Below are positions 1 to 6,435 of a stretch of 16,220 nucleotides of DNA, in pieces (position 1 is the first letter of the stretch; each line of letters starts with the position of its first letter). Where the stretch lies: the NCBI GenBank assembly GCA_937877465.1, contig CALFIT010000258.1:1-16220 (forward strand), given 5' to 3'. The stretch is from an uncultured Bacteroidales bacterium (lineage in GTDB: Bacteria; Bacteroidota; Bacteroidia; Bacteroidales; F082). The notes beneath the pieces were generated by a model. The model was not told the DNA's origin, made no database searches, and saw only the letters and a program-made list of their open reading frames with translations. Position numbers and translations under genes: made by a program.

Positions 1-462
1 GGCGTTGAGCTTGATGTGCGAAACGGGATAAGCCAAGGTCTCGTGGAAAATCTCTTCGCCGTCGATGTCGACGACATAAAGCTCCTGGCTGTCAGAATAG
101 GCGATGGCGTTGCCTGACAAGGAGACAGCGGCACGACCGCCAGTGACGATGGGATGCTCCCATTTGACGTTGCCTTGGGCATCGAAGAGGCTGACGCGCT
201 TCTGGTTCAAGCCGTAATAGACGAGGTAGTCGCCCGTGGCGTCGATGTAGAATACGTCGTCGGGCATGGCACCGCTCTCGTATTTCTGCCAAAGAATGGT
301 CGGCTCGTCGGTCACGGCACGGTCATTGTGCGCAAAGGCTTGACCATAAACGAGTTGGCTGCCCGTAGTAGGCTCGGTGACAGTCATGACGGCGCGTTGC
401 TGTGCCATAAGGTTGCCCGCCATTAAAAGTGCGATGAGGGAGAGAAAGAATGTTTTATACAT
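1..462 (-). CDS. secreted protein of unknown function, beta-propeller-like repeats possible (partial, C-terminus outside window)
   Basis: The reverse strand is open from an ATG at 462 to the left edge of the window (154 codons, no stop), so only the N-terminal part is present. Residues 1 to about 21 form a clear signal peptide (MYKTFFLSLIALLMAGNLMAQ) with a probable signal peptidase I site after the alanine of LMA, so the protein should be exported. The mature part contains short, repeated 'DATGDYLVYYG', 'FDAQGNVKWEHPI', 'VVDIDGEEIFHETL' segments. This pattern of glycine/aspartate turns between beta-strands is typical of PQQ-like or WD40-like beta-propellers. The fold is an inference and I do not recognise the family. 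A weak -7 box (TAATATTG on the reverse strand, 532-539) lies about 70 bp upstream. Confidence 0.85.
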   Translation of the reverse strand, partial: MYKTFFLSLIALLMAGNLMAQQRAVMTVTEPTTGSQLVYGQAFAHNDRAVTDEPTILWQKYESGAMPDDVFYIDATGDYLVYYGLNQKRVSLFDAQGNVKWEHPIVTGGRAAVSLSGNAIAYSDSQELYVVDIDGEEIFHETLAYPVSHIKLNA

Positions 463-581
463 GATTTTGTGATTTAAATTATTGATAATTAGTTGATTGA
501 TTCAATTTTTCAAACCCACGGAATCCAATTGCAATATTACATATTTTTTCTCGTTTTTACAACAGGTATTCCAAAAATAGC

Positions 582-589
582 TATTTTTG
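582..589 (+). promoter_or_regulatory. Bacteroidetes-type -7 promoter box for the lipoprotein gene
   Basis: TATTTTTG matches the Bacteroidetes sigma-70 -7 consensus TAnnTTTG and lies 14 bp before the ATG at 604. This placement excludes the longer open frame that extends upstream, because transcription would start after that frame's first codons. The leader would be short and has no Shine-Dalgarno sequence. Confidence 0.6.
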
Positions 590-603
590 CAAAAATAAAT
601 TCC

Positions 604-888
604 ATGAAGAAGAAGAAAATCTTGATCATCGCCGCCGCTTTCCTCATGGCATTGGCCGCCACGTCGTGCAAAAAGACCAGATATTGCAAATGCACGACGA
701 TACAGAACGAGGAAGTGGTCGAATTGGGCGAGGACTACTACACCATCGAGGACGGCTCGTCGTGCTCCGACCGCTCAAAGGAAATCGTCGGCTGGGGACA
801 GGTGATTTGCACCGAGGTTTCCGAGTCGGAAGTGACGGGCGTGGAGTCGCACTGGTGGGACAACCTGTTCAACAACAAGCCAAAATAA
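604..888 (+). CDS. small lipoprotein of unknown function
   Basis: A 94-residue protein beginning MKKKKILIIAAAFLMALAATSC. The positively charged start, hydrophobic core and lipobox (LAATSC, lipidated cysteine near residue 22) mark it as a signal peptidase II substrate anchored in a membrane. The mature part is short and acidic. It has further cysteines (KKTRYCKC, SSCSDR, VICTEV), which could form disulfides, and ends in a tryptophan-rich stretch (HWWDNLF). No known family is recognised. The ATG at 604 was chosen over earlier in-frame starts because the signal peptide begins there and a promoter box lies just upstream. Its TAA stop is immediately followed, in the same frame, by the TTG start of the next gene, so the two are surely co-transcribed and probably translationally coupled. 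Confidence 0.85.
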   Translation: MKKKKILIIAAAFLMALAATSCKKTRYCKCTTIQNEEVVELGEDYYTIEDGSSCSDRSKEIVGWGQVICTEVSESEVTGVESHWWDNLFNNKPK

Positions 889-1809
889 TTGGCCTTGAGT
901 CCTTCCATAGGCAAATCGGCACTGAAAGTCCTGCTGGGCTTGATGTTCATCGTCTCGGCCATCCTTAAGGTCGTCGACATGGACCAATTCGAGATTTATG
1001 TTTACAGCTACCATTTCTTCAGCCTCAATTTCTCGTTTTTGGTGGCACGAGCCGCCATTATCTTGGAATTGGTACTTGGTATCGGATTGGTTTCCAATAC
1101 TTTACACAAACTCTATTGGTGGGGTAGCATGGTCATGTTGGCCGGCTACACCTTATTATTAATGTACGCACTCTATTTGGGCCGCACCGACAACTGCCAC
1201 TGCTTCGGCGACTTCCTGCAACTCGACCCCAAGCAAAGCCTTGTCAAGAATCTGGTGCTGCTGTTGCTATTCCTTCTGATTCGCAAAATGGAAAGCTGGC
1301 GCACGCCGTTCCGCTGGCTGATTCTTTGCCTCGCGGTCATGGCCTCCACCATCGCCGTCTTCGTGGTTTCGCCGCCCGACAACTATACACCCGCCTATGC
1401 TGCGGAACACAACCTACAGCCTGAGTTGTTCGGCGCAATGCTTGACGATGCGCCTTTGGATAGCCTGAACCTCCGCGAAGGCAAGCAGGTTGTCTGTTTC
1501 TTCTCTACGGGCTGCGAATACTGCCAAATGGCCGCTCGCAAGCTCTCGCTGATGCAAGAATACTATGGCTTCCCTGATGACCATGTTACCTATGTCTTCA
1601 TGGGCAGCGAGGAGGGCATCTCGAAGTTTTACGAAGATTCGGAGTCGGCGCAGTATCGCGACGTGCTTTATCCCGATGTCGTCAGGCTGCTGAAGACTGT
1701 CAATGGAAACTTTCCTGTCATCGTGTTCTTGGACAACGGGGAAGTGGTTCACGAATACGGCTTCCGCAACATGCGCGAGGACGAAATCAAATCATTTATG
1801 GCATCGTAG
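889..1809 (+). CDS. DoxX/MauE-like membrane protein with C-terminal thioredoxin-like domain
   Basis: A 306-residue protein in two parts. Residues 1-160 carry about five membrane segments (about 11-29, 48-69, 77-97, 118-132, 143-161) and the DNCHCFGDFLQL motif at 101-112. That motif resembles the Cys-x-Cys-Phe-Gly loop of MauE and related DoxX-like proteins. Residues 175-306 look like a thioredoxin fold, with a CEYC active-site motif at 209-212 in FFSTGCEYC and a likely cis-proline at 276 (NFPVIVFLDNG). The domain order suggests electrons pass from the membrane cysteine pair to an extracytoplasmic thioredoxin domain, so a role in envelope thiol-disulfide exchange is inferred. The start is TTG at 889, directly after the stop of the lipoprotein gene. 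The first in-frame ATG (940) lies inside the first membrane helix and is unlikely. TTG at 895 is an alternative start. Confidence 0.85.
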   Translation: MALSPSIGKSALKVLLGLMFIVSAILKVVDMDQFEIYVYSYHFFSLNFSFLVARAAIILELVLGIGLVSNTLHKLYWWGSMVMLAGYTLLLMYALYLGRTDNCHCFGDFLQLDPKQSLVKNLVLLLLFLLIRKMESWRTPFRWLILCLAVMASTIAVFVVSPPDNYTPAYAAEHNLQPELFGAMLDDAPLDSLNLREGKQVVCFFSTGCEYCQMAARKLSLMQEYYGFPDDHVTYVFMGSEEGISKFYEDSESAQYRDVLYPDVVRLLKTVNGNFPVIVFLDNGEVVHEYGFRNMREDEIKSFMAS

Positions 1810-1833
1810 GACTGTCATATTATGGCAGCCCTA
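1807..1833. terminator. hairpin between convergent genes, likely bidirectional terminator
   Basis: An inverted repeat TAGG-a-CTGTCA / TGGCAG-c-CCTA around a TATTA loop gives a stem of ten pairs interrupted by one A-C mismatch. It overlaps the TAG stop of the DoxX-like gene and ends 6 bp before the stop of the convergent C69 dipeptidase gene. The flanks are AT-rich but there is no long T-tract, so termination strength is uncertain. Confidence 0.6.
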
Positions 1834-1838
1834 CAATA

Positions 1839-3563
1839 TTATTTCGGCCTTCTGAACCTGTCGCCAGTCTGCTCGATGACGGCCTTTTTCCAAGTGTCGG
1901 GGTAGCCAGGCTGCATCGGACGGGCGGGATAACCGTAGCCGTTGCGCTTGAACTCTCCGTTCTCCTCCTGCTTGACGTTGCTGTCCAAGTATTTCACCAA
2001 CAGGTAGTTGTCCAATTCCTTCCAAGTGGCCACGGTGTTGTGTCCGGCCTGGTTGGAGAAGTCGGTGAGGTAGGCGATGGCCATATGGGGGTCTTGCTCG
2101 TAAAGGCCCAACGCTCGGTTGTCGACATAGTTGACTTGCTCCTGATAGCCACTCTCCAACTCGTTTTGCACGGCTTGGATGTCGCCGATAACCCTATTAT
2201 AGAATAGGTATTTGAAATGCGCCAGCCGGTTGAAGACCCAGAAGGCGGCGTTGTCGCTGTAGGTCAGCATGTCGCCGTTGCCCACGCGGTATTCAATCGG
2301 CACCTCGGTGATGGAGCAATAGAACGGTGTGTAAACTGTTGAATTTGTGTCATCTACACCAAACCAAATGATGCCGCCGATGGGGTTGGGGAGCCAATTG
2401 CGGCTCTGCGCGATGAACGAGAAACCCGTCTGCACCACCTCGATGCTGCGCTCGTTGAAGTAAGGCTGGCCGTCGTATTCCCAATAGAGCGGGTTGTAGC
2501 GGAACGGCGAGCCGAAGGGGTTGCCGCCCACGTCTTGGGTCTTGTCTAACTCGGTGCCTTGGAAGTGGTCGCGCTGGAAGCCCATCATGTCGCTGAGGCT
2601 GATTTTTCGGTTCGGCTTGACGTACAAGGGCATACGGTGCGTCAGATCCTTGCCGGTCACATAGTCCCAGTATTCGTCCATGCCGTCGCAAACCTTGTTG
2701 AACATCGTCCAAACGCGGAGGTCGCAGATGCGGGCAGCGCTGAAATCGACGGGGGCGTAGGCCGCGCTGAAGTCGAAGTCTTTGTCCTTGCCGCTGAAGT
2801 AGCCTTTGCTGCGGGCGAAGTCGATGACGTCGTGCTTGTATATGACTTCAACTTGCTCGTTATAAAGTTTTTTCCAGTCCTTGTCGGTGATGGAGGTCTT
2901 GCCGTCGCGCAAAGGGAAGGTGGTGATTCTCGCGGCGTTGGCGTGACCGCTCACATAGCCGCCGGGGATGCGGATGGCCACCCACACCGCACCACGGTCG
3001 GCGTTGATGGTGTCGCCGGTCTTGGTCACCGTCGGCGTGTAACCTTTGGGCATGATTTCCATGTACCACACCTCGTTGGCGTCGCTGATCGAGATCGACT
3101 CGCCGTCGCTGCCGTAGCCGTATTCTTCCACAAGGTCCGCCATGACTTTGATGGCTTCGCGGGCCGAGCAGCTGCGTTCCAAGGCGATGAACATGAGGCT
3201 GCCGTAATCGACGATGCCCGTCGGGTCGATGAGTTCCTCGCGACCGCCGAAGGTCGTTTCGCCTAAGGCGACTTGGTTTTCGTTGATGTAGCCCACCACT
3301 TGGTAAGTGTGAGGCGGTTGCGGCACGCTACCACGCGGCGCGTTGGTGCCACGGTCGTAGCACACCCTCCTGCTGCCCGCCGGCCAGTCGGCGGCAGGGG
3401 TGAAGTAAAGCTCGCCGTAGCGGATGTGCGAGTCGGCGCAATAGCTGATGAAGTTGGAGCCATCTACTGTGGCGCCTTTGGTAATCAGGAAGTTGGTGCA
3501 GGCCTGCGCCGCATTGAAGGCGGCAAGCAAGGCGATGAGAGTTAAGGGTTTGATGTGTTTCAC
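1839..3563 (-). CDS. secreted C69-family dipeptidase
   Basis: A 574-residue protein resembling peptidase family C69 (PepD-type, N-terminal-nucleophile hydrolases that cleave dipeptides). A signal peptide (residues 1-21, ending NAAQA) precedes CTNFLITKGATVDGSNF. Cleavage after Ala21 would leave Cys22 as the new N-terminus, which is the expected nucleophile of this family. Other family-like stretches include QVALGETTFGGRE, ALERSCSAREAI and GESISISDANEVWYMEIM. The start is a GTG at 3563. Longer frames begin upstream of the -7 box at 3585-3592 and would not be transcribed from it. The length is within the range I expect for Bacteroidales C69 enzymes. The product probably acts outside the cytoplasm on peptides. 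It converges on the DoxX-like gene and diverges from rarA. Confidence 0.9.
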   Translation of the reverse strand: MKHIKPLTLIALLAAFNAAQACTNFLITKGATVDGSNFISYCADSHIRYGELYFTPAADWPAGSRRVCYDRGTNAPRGSVPQPPHTYQVVGYINENQVALGETTFGGREELIDPTGIVDYGSLMFIALERSCSAREAIKVMADLVEEYGYGSDGESISISDANEVWYMEIMPKGYTPTVTKTGDTINADRGAVWVAIRIPGGYVSGHANAARITTFPLRDGKTSITDKDWKKLYNEQVEVIYKHDVIDFARSKGYFSGKDKDFDFSAAYAPVDFSAARICDLRVWTMFNKVCDGMDEYWDYVTGKDLTHRMPLYVKPNRKISLSDMMGFQRDHFQGTELDKTQDVGGNPFGSPFRYNPLYWEYDGQPYFNERSIEVVQTGFSFIAQSRNWLPNPIGGIIWFGVDDTNSTVYTPFYCSITEVPIEYRVGNGDMLTYSDNAAFWVFNRLAHFKYLFYNRVIGDIQAVQNELESGYQEQVNYVDNRALGLYEQDPHMAIAYLTDFSNQAGHNTVATWKELDNYLLVKYLDSNVKQEENGEFKRNGYGYPARPMQPGYPDTWKKAVIEQTGDRFRRPK

Positions 3564-3584
3564 GATGATGTTTTCTTTTTGGGG

Positions 3585-3592
3585 CAAAGATA
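3585..3592 (-). promoter_or_regulatory. -7 promoter box for the C69 dipeptidase gene
   Basis: On the reverse strand this reads TATCTTTG, an exact TAnnTTTG match, 21 bp upstream of the GTG start at 3563. It lies only 13 bp from the oppositely oriented box of rarA, so the two promoters are interleaved. Confidence 0.75.
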
Positions 3593-3605
3593 TGGTTTTT
3601 TTGTT

Positions 3606-3613
3606 TACTTTTG
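3606..3613 (+). promoter_or_regulatory. -7 promoter box for rarA
   Basis: TACTTTTG matches TAnnTTTG and lies 18 bp before the rarA ATG at 3632. It argues against the TTG at 3611 as the translational start, since that codon lies within the promoter box. Confidence 0.7.
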
Positions 3614-3631
3614 CACACAAAATTATTTCCA

Positions 3632-4915
3632 ATGCAATCAACCATACCCTTGGCGGAACGCCTGCGCCCTACGACGCTCGACGACTACATCGGGCAGAAG
3701 CACATCATCGGCGAACAGGCCGTGCTGCGCCGCGCCATCGAGAGTGGGCGCGTGCCGTCCATGATTTTTTGGGGGCCGCCCGGCGTGGGCAAGACCACCT
3801 TGGCCTACATCATCTCCAAGCAGGTGAAGCGGCAGTTCTTCCAGCTCAGTGCAGTTAGCAGCGGCGTGAAGGAGGTGCGCGAGGTCATCGACCGCGCAAG
3901 GATGCTCCCCGAAGCACCTATATTATTTATTGACGAAATCCACCGTTTCAGCAAGTCGCAGCAGGACTCGCTTCTCGGCGCAGTCGAGAAGGGCTTGGTG
4001 ACGTTGATTGGCGCGACGACCGAAAACCCGAGCTTCGAGGTCATCTCGCCCTTGCTGTCACGTTGTCAGGTGTATGTGCTCAAGTCTTTGGAAAAGGCCG
4101 ACTTGGAAATCCTTTTGGCCAAGGCAGTGAAAGCGTTGGAATGCGACTTCGGCAAGAAAATCACCGTCAAGGAGCCTGAAGCGTTGATGAAAATCAGTGG
4201 CGGCGACGGGCGCAAACTATTGAATGCCATCGAGTTGGTCGTCACCTCTTTGAACGACTTGGACGAAACGGCTGAGGAGTTGATTGTCACCAACGATTTT
4301 ACGACGCATTGCATCCAGAGCAACTTAGTGAAATACGACAAGCAGGGCGAAATGCACTACGACGTCATCTCGGCCTTCATCAAGAGTATGCGTGGCAGCG
4401 ATCCCAACGCGGCCTTGTATTACCTTGCCCGCATGATTGAGGCAGGGGAGGACCCGCTCTTCATCGCCCGCCGTATGCTGATTCTCGCGTCGGAGGACAT
4501 CGGCAATGCCAACCCCAATGCCTTGCTGCTTGCCAACGCCTGCTTCGATGCGGTCAACAAGATCGGCTGGCCCGAAAGCCGCATCATCTTGGCGCAGACG
4601 GTCACCTATTTGGCCTCGTCGCCCAAGAGCAACGCGGCGGTGGCTGCCATCGACGCGGCACAGGCCTTGGTGCGTGCGACCGGCGATTTGTCAGTGCCGC
4701 TGCATCTGCGCAACGCCCCGACCAAGTTGATGAAAGACCTCGGCTACCACGACGGCTACAAGTACGCGCACGCCTACGAGGGCAACTTCGTAGAGCAGGA
4801 ATTTCTGCCAGCCGAGATTTCTGGCACGGTTTTGTATGAGCCTCAAGACAACCCCCGCGAGCGCGAACTGCGCAAGAATTTGAGGGAAAAGTGGAAAGGG
4901 AAGTATGGGTATTAG
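3632..4915 (+). CDS. rarA: replication-associated recombination protein A (AAA+ ATPase, MgsA/RarA)
   Basis: A 427-residue AAA+ ATPase of the RarA/MgsA/WRNIP1 family, related to clamp loaders. It acts at stalled replication forks in the cytoplasm. Visible motifs: the N-terminal PLAERLRPTTLDDYIGQKH signature, Walker A GPPGVGKTT (48-56), Walker B ILFIDEIHR (97-105), sensor 1 GATTEN (127-132) and an arginine-finger segment LLSRC (141-145). The C-terminal half carries RarA-typical stretches such as SAFIKSMRGSDPNAALYYLARMIEAGEDP and HLRNAPTKLMKDLGYHDGYKYAHAY. The length is normal for the family. ATG 3632 was chosen because the family starts here and the promoter box lies just before it. The stop codon is the seed of a heptamer repeat run, and the EcsC-family gene follows after repeats. 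Confidence 0.96.
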   Translation: MQSTIPLAERLRPTTLDDYIGQKHIIGEQAVLRRAIESGRVPSMIFWGPPGVGKTTLAYIISKQVKRQFFQLSAVSSGVKEVREVIDRARMLPEAPILFIDEIHRFSKSQQDSLLGAVEKGLVTLIGATTENPSFEVISPLLSRCQVYVLKSLEKADLEILLAKAVKALECDFGKKITVKEPEALMKISGGDGRKLLNAIELVVTSLNDLDETAEELIVTNDFTTHCIQSNLVKYDKQGEMHYDVISAFIKSMRGSDPNAALYYLARMIEAGEDPLFIARRMLILASEDIGNANPNALLLANACFDAVNKIGWPESRIILAQTVTYLASSPKSNAAVAAIDAAQALVRATGDLSVPLHLRNAPTKLMKDLGYHDGYKYAHAYEGNFVEQEFLPAEISGTVLYEPQDNPRERELRKNLREKWKGKYGY

Positions 4916-4941
4916 TTGAGAGTTGAGAGTTTAGAGTGGGA
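4914..4941 (+). repeat. heptamer repeat run (AGTTGAG/AGTTTAG units)
   Basis: Four consecutive 7-bp units: AGTTGAG (4914-4920), AGTTGAG (4921-4927), AGTTTAG (4928-4934) and a degenerate AGTGGGA (4935-4941). The first unit begins at the last two bases of the rarA TAG stop. The same unit family occurs at 12294-12373. Confidence 0.8.
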
Positions 4942-4954
4942 GTCCCGTAGGGAC
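4942..4954. repeat. short palindrome GTCCC-gta-GGGAC
   Basis: A perfect 5-bp inverted repeat with a 3-bp loop, just upstream of the 26-bp tandem array. The array units contain the related word GTCCCTGC. It could form a small hairpin after rarA but lacks a T-tract. Confidence 0.55.
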
Positions 4955-4965
4955 GACATACCAAT

Positions 4966-5043
4966 AAGCAGGCGGCGTAAGTCCCTGCACTAAGCAGGCG
5001 ACGTGAGTCCCTGCACTAAGCAGGCGACGTTAGTCCCTACTGC
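4966..5043 (+). repeat. 26-bp tandem repeat, three copies
   Basis: Three near-identical 26-bp units (4966-4991, 4992-5017, 5018-5043) begin AAGCAGGCG and contain AGTCCCT. They differ at a few positions, and the last copy diverges at its end. Across each unit boundary the sequence GTCCCTGC-ACTAA-GCAGGcGAC can fold into a stem with one bulged base, giving two consecutive hairpins. The array ends 17 bp before the ATG of the EcsC-family gene. It resembles dispersed intergenic palindromic repeats, but family membership cannot be settled from one window. Confidence 0.8.
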
Positions 5044-5060
5044 ATCAAAAGCGAAGCGAA

Positions 5061-5804
5061 ATGAACGAAGAAAAACAAGAAAAAAGCGTCAGCCTGTGGA
5101 ACAAGGTGCTGGAAACCAGCCTCCGGCTGCCGTTTGTGAAGGTCGACCGCGACGAGTTCCTGACCAAGGAGCTGACGAAGTTCTGTACGCCGATGGAGGT
5201 GATGACGGCCTTGGACGACAGTCCCTTGCAGGTGTTGAGCAAGAAGGAGATCGACAAGCTCGCCAACGCGTGCATCAGCTATCACCTGACGATGGTGTGT
5301 GGCACCTCGGCCTTGATGGGCTTGCCCGGCGGCTGGTGGATGGCAGGCACCATCCCCACCGACCTCACGCAGTTCTACGGCCACATCCTCGCCTTGATGC
5401 AGAAGCTGATCTACCTCTACGGCTGGCCCTCGCTGACCGACATCAACAACCAGTTGGACGACGAGTCGCTCAACATCATGACGCTCTTCGTGGGCGCGAT
5501 GATGGGCAACAAGTTCGCGGTCGAGGCCCTGACGAAGGTCGTGGGACAGGTCTCGAAAAACGCGGGCGTCAAGATCTCGGAGGGGGTGATGGCGCATTAT
5601 GCCATCAAGATTGCGCAGTGGATAGGCATCAATATGACCAAGGAGGGCTTTGCCAAAGGGGTGGGGAAGGTGATTCCCTTGGTGGGTGCGCCAGTGTCAG
5701 CCACCATCACTTACTATACGTTCCGCCCCATGGCGCGTAGGCTGAAGAAACACCTTGACGAGCTTTACGACATGCGCCAGTTGCATACCGAAGCCGGCGG
5801 TTAG
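5061..5804 (+). CDS. EcsC family protein
   Basis: A 247-residue protein matching the EcsC family by pattern. The centre has the glycine-rich hydrophobic stretch GTSALMGLPGGWWMAGTIPTDL (81-102) followed by FYGHILALMQKLIYLYGWP (105-123). The C-terminus has KGVGKVIPLVGAPVSATITYYTFRPMARRL (199-228), the typical ending of EcsC proteins. The family is named after B. subtilis EcsC, encoded beside an ABC transporter, but its biochemical role is not established. No ABC transporter gene is nearby here. Two hydrophobic stretches suggest membrane association and there is no signal peptide. No -7 box is seen between rarA and this gene, so it may be transcribed with rarA through the repeats. Its last 4 bp overlap the convergent gene's stop. 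Confidence 0.82.
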   Translation: MNEEKQEKSVSLWNKVLETSLRLPFVKVDRDEFLTKELTKFCTPMEVMTALDDSPLQVLSKKEIDKLANACISYHLTMVCGTSALMGLPGGWWMAGTIPTDLTQFYGHILALMQKLIYLYGWPSLTDINNQLDDESLNIMTLFVGAMMGNKFAVEALTKVVGQVSKNAGVKISEGVMAHYAIKIAQWIGINMTKEGFAKGVGKVIPLVGAPVSATITYYTFRPMARRLKKHLDELYDMRQLHTEAGG

Positions 5805-6040
5805 TGCTTGAACTCGAAGAGGTAGAGGTCGTGTAGCTGGTGGTCTGACGTTTGCAGGATGGCCTTGTAGTTCATCTGCCGCTCGGTCATCAGCCAGTCG
5901 ATGAATTCGTCCACGAAGTTCCTGATTTCCGATTGCCCCATCTTGATGTAAAGCAGGTTGAGCTTGGCCTTGGCCTCCGTTTCGTTGAGGCCGTCGTTGC
6001 TCATAATCTTGGCCGTGAGTCTGTCCATGAATTTCTCCAT
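5801..6040 (-). CDS. small protein of unknown function (79 aa)
   Basis: The product begins MEKFMDRLTAKIMSNDG and is charged, with no signal peptide or membrane segment. The pattern (LNETEAKAKLNLLYIKMGQ, IRNFVDEFIDWLMTERQMNYKAILQ) suggests three or more amphipathic helices, so a small cytosolic helical protein. It ends in a histidine. I do not recognise the family. It is supported as a gene by an excellent promoter (TATCTTTG at 6072-6079 with TTG about 20 bp further upstream) about 30 bp before the ATG, by normal composition, and by its position tail to tail with the EcsC-family gene. Its TAA (5801-5803) and that gene's TAG (5802-5804) overlap. Confidence 0.8.
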   Translation of the reverse strand: MEKFMDRLTAKIMSNDGLNETEAKAKLNLLYIKMGQSEIRNFVDEFIDWLMTERQMNYKAILQTSDHQLHDLYLFEFKH

Positions 6041-6071
6041 AATGTTGGGTGTTTTTTAGTTGTTCAAGCTG

Positions 6072-6079
6072 CAAAGATA
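6072..6079 (-). promoter_or_regulatory. -7 promoter box for the 79-aa protein gene
   Basis: Reverse-strand TATCTTTG, preceded by TTGACA with about 20 bp between the TTG and the box. Both elements fit the Bacteroidetes -33/-7 arrangement. The leader would be about 25-28 nt. Confidence 0.75.
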
Positions 6080-6246
6080 CGCAAGAAAACCGTTTTTGTC
6101 AAGGGGGCGGACGAAAAAATCTGTTTTTTACTCGTTTCAAAGTCAGGAAATTATCCGAACAATCCAAATTTTATGGATTTTTTGGCTTTTTGTTGAAAAA
6201 TATCTGCTTTTTTTTGAAAAAATACTTGTGCGTTTGAAAAAAGTGG

Positions 6247-6254
6247 TAATTTTG
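6247..6254 (+). promoter_or_regulatory. -7 promoter box of the candidate small RNA
   Basis: TAATTTTG matches TAnnTTTG, with a TTG at 6226-6228 giving an 18-bp spacer. No protein gene lies downstream on this strand before the terminator at 6341-6370, so the promoter points to a non-coding transcript. Confidence 0.6.
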
Positions 6255-6258
6255 CAGC

Positions 6259-6370
6259 GGTTCTTATCATTAAGACCTGTAGCCATCCATCATGTGGCTG
6301 CAAGTAAAAGGTTTCATAAATTTTGGTTTTTGGTTCTTGAAGACCCTGGCTTCGGCTGGGGTTTTCTTGT
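6259..6370 (+). ncRNA. candidate small non-coding RNA, about 110 nt
   Basis: A forward promoter (6247-6254) and an intrinsic terminator (6341-6370) bracket this stretch, which has no open frame of note. Within it GTAGCCA and TGGCTGC pair into a 7-bp hairpin with a 9-nt loop (about 6279-6301). Flanking AGACCT and AGGTTT can extend that stem past a 3'-side bulge. Alternatively, GGTTCTTA and TAAGACC pair near the 5' end with one bulged base, so two mutually exclusive folds are possible. The 5' end is estimated from the promoter and may be off by a few bases. It could be one of the structured RNA families described in Bacteroidales, but I cannot match it to a named one from memory. Confidence 0.55.
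6341..6370 (+). terminator. intrinsic terminator with UUCG loop
   Basis: AGACCCTGGC and GCTGGGGTTT pair around a TTCG loop, with some G-U pairs, followed by the T-rich tail TTTTCTTGTTTG. The UUCG loop and U-tract are typical of a Rho-independent terminator on the forward strand. Confidence 0.7.
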
Positions 6371-6408
6371 TTGTGGGATGCGGGAAAGGGATGGCGGGAA
6401 AAAGAAAA

Positions 6409-6432
6409 GGTCGCAAACCGAGATTTGCGACC
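6409..6432 (-). terminator. intrinsic terminator of the tRNA genes
   Basis: A perfect 9-bp inverted repeat GGTCGCAAA / TTTGCGACC with a 6-nt loop. On the reverse strand it is followed by TTTTCTTTTT, a canonical terminator placed 4 bp after the 3' end of the tRNA-Glu gene. Confidence 0.85.
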
Positions 6433-6435
6433 CTG

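Larger units (their letters stand above)
6041..6435. other. 395-bp gap without protein genes, holding promoters, a candidate small RNA and two terminators
   Basis: No convincing coding region is present; the open frames here are AT-rich and carry no protein-like pattern. The left part (6041-6225) is very AT-rich, with the reverse promoter of the 79-aa gene and a weak AATCCA/TGGATT inverted repeat at 6161-6179. The right part contains a forward promoter, a structured 110-nt segment ending in a terminator, and the reverse-strand terminator of the tRNA genes. Confidence 0.7.

Noticed and set aside
2559..3266. A 235-codon forward open frame opposite the C69 dipeptidase gene
   Set aside because: The Val/Ala/Asp/His-rich translation is typical of an antisense shadow of a high-GC-third-position gene, and there is no promoter or family signal.
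3611..3631. Earlier TTG start for rarA giving seven more residues
   Set aside because: The codon lies within the promoter's -7 box and the extra residues do not match the family N-terminus.
4914..5043. Tandem repeats considered as a CRISPR array
   Set aside because: The units are directly adjacent with no unique spacers, and no cas genes are present.
5003..5740. A 245-codon forward open frame overlapping the EcsC-family gene
   Set aside because: It begins in the tandem repeats and its translation is a low-complexity, Arg/Gly/Asp-rich shadow. The EcsC-family frame explains the same DNA.
6161..6179. AATCCA/TGGATT inverted repeat followed by a T-run, considered as a terminator
   Set aside because: The stem is only 6 AT-rich pairs in a generally AT-rich stretch and no forward transcript is expected to end there.
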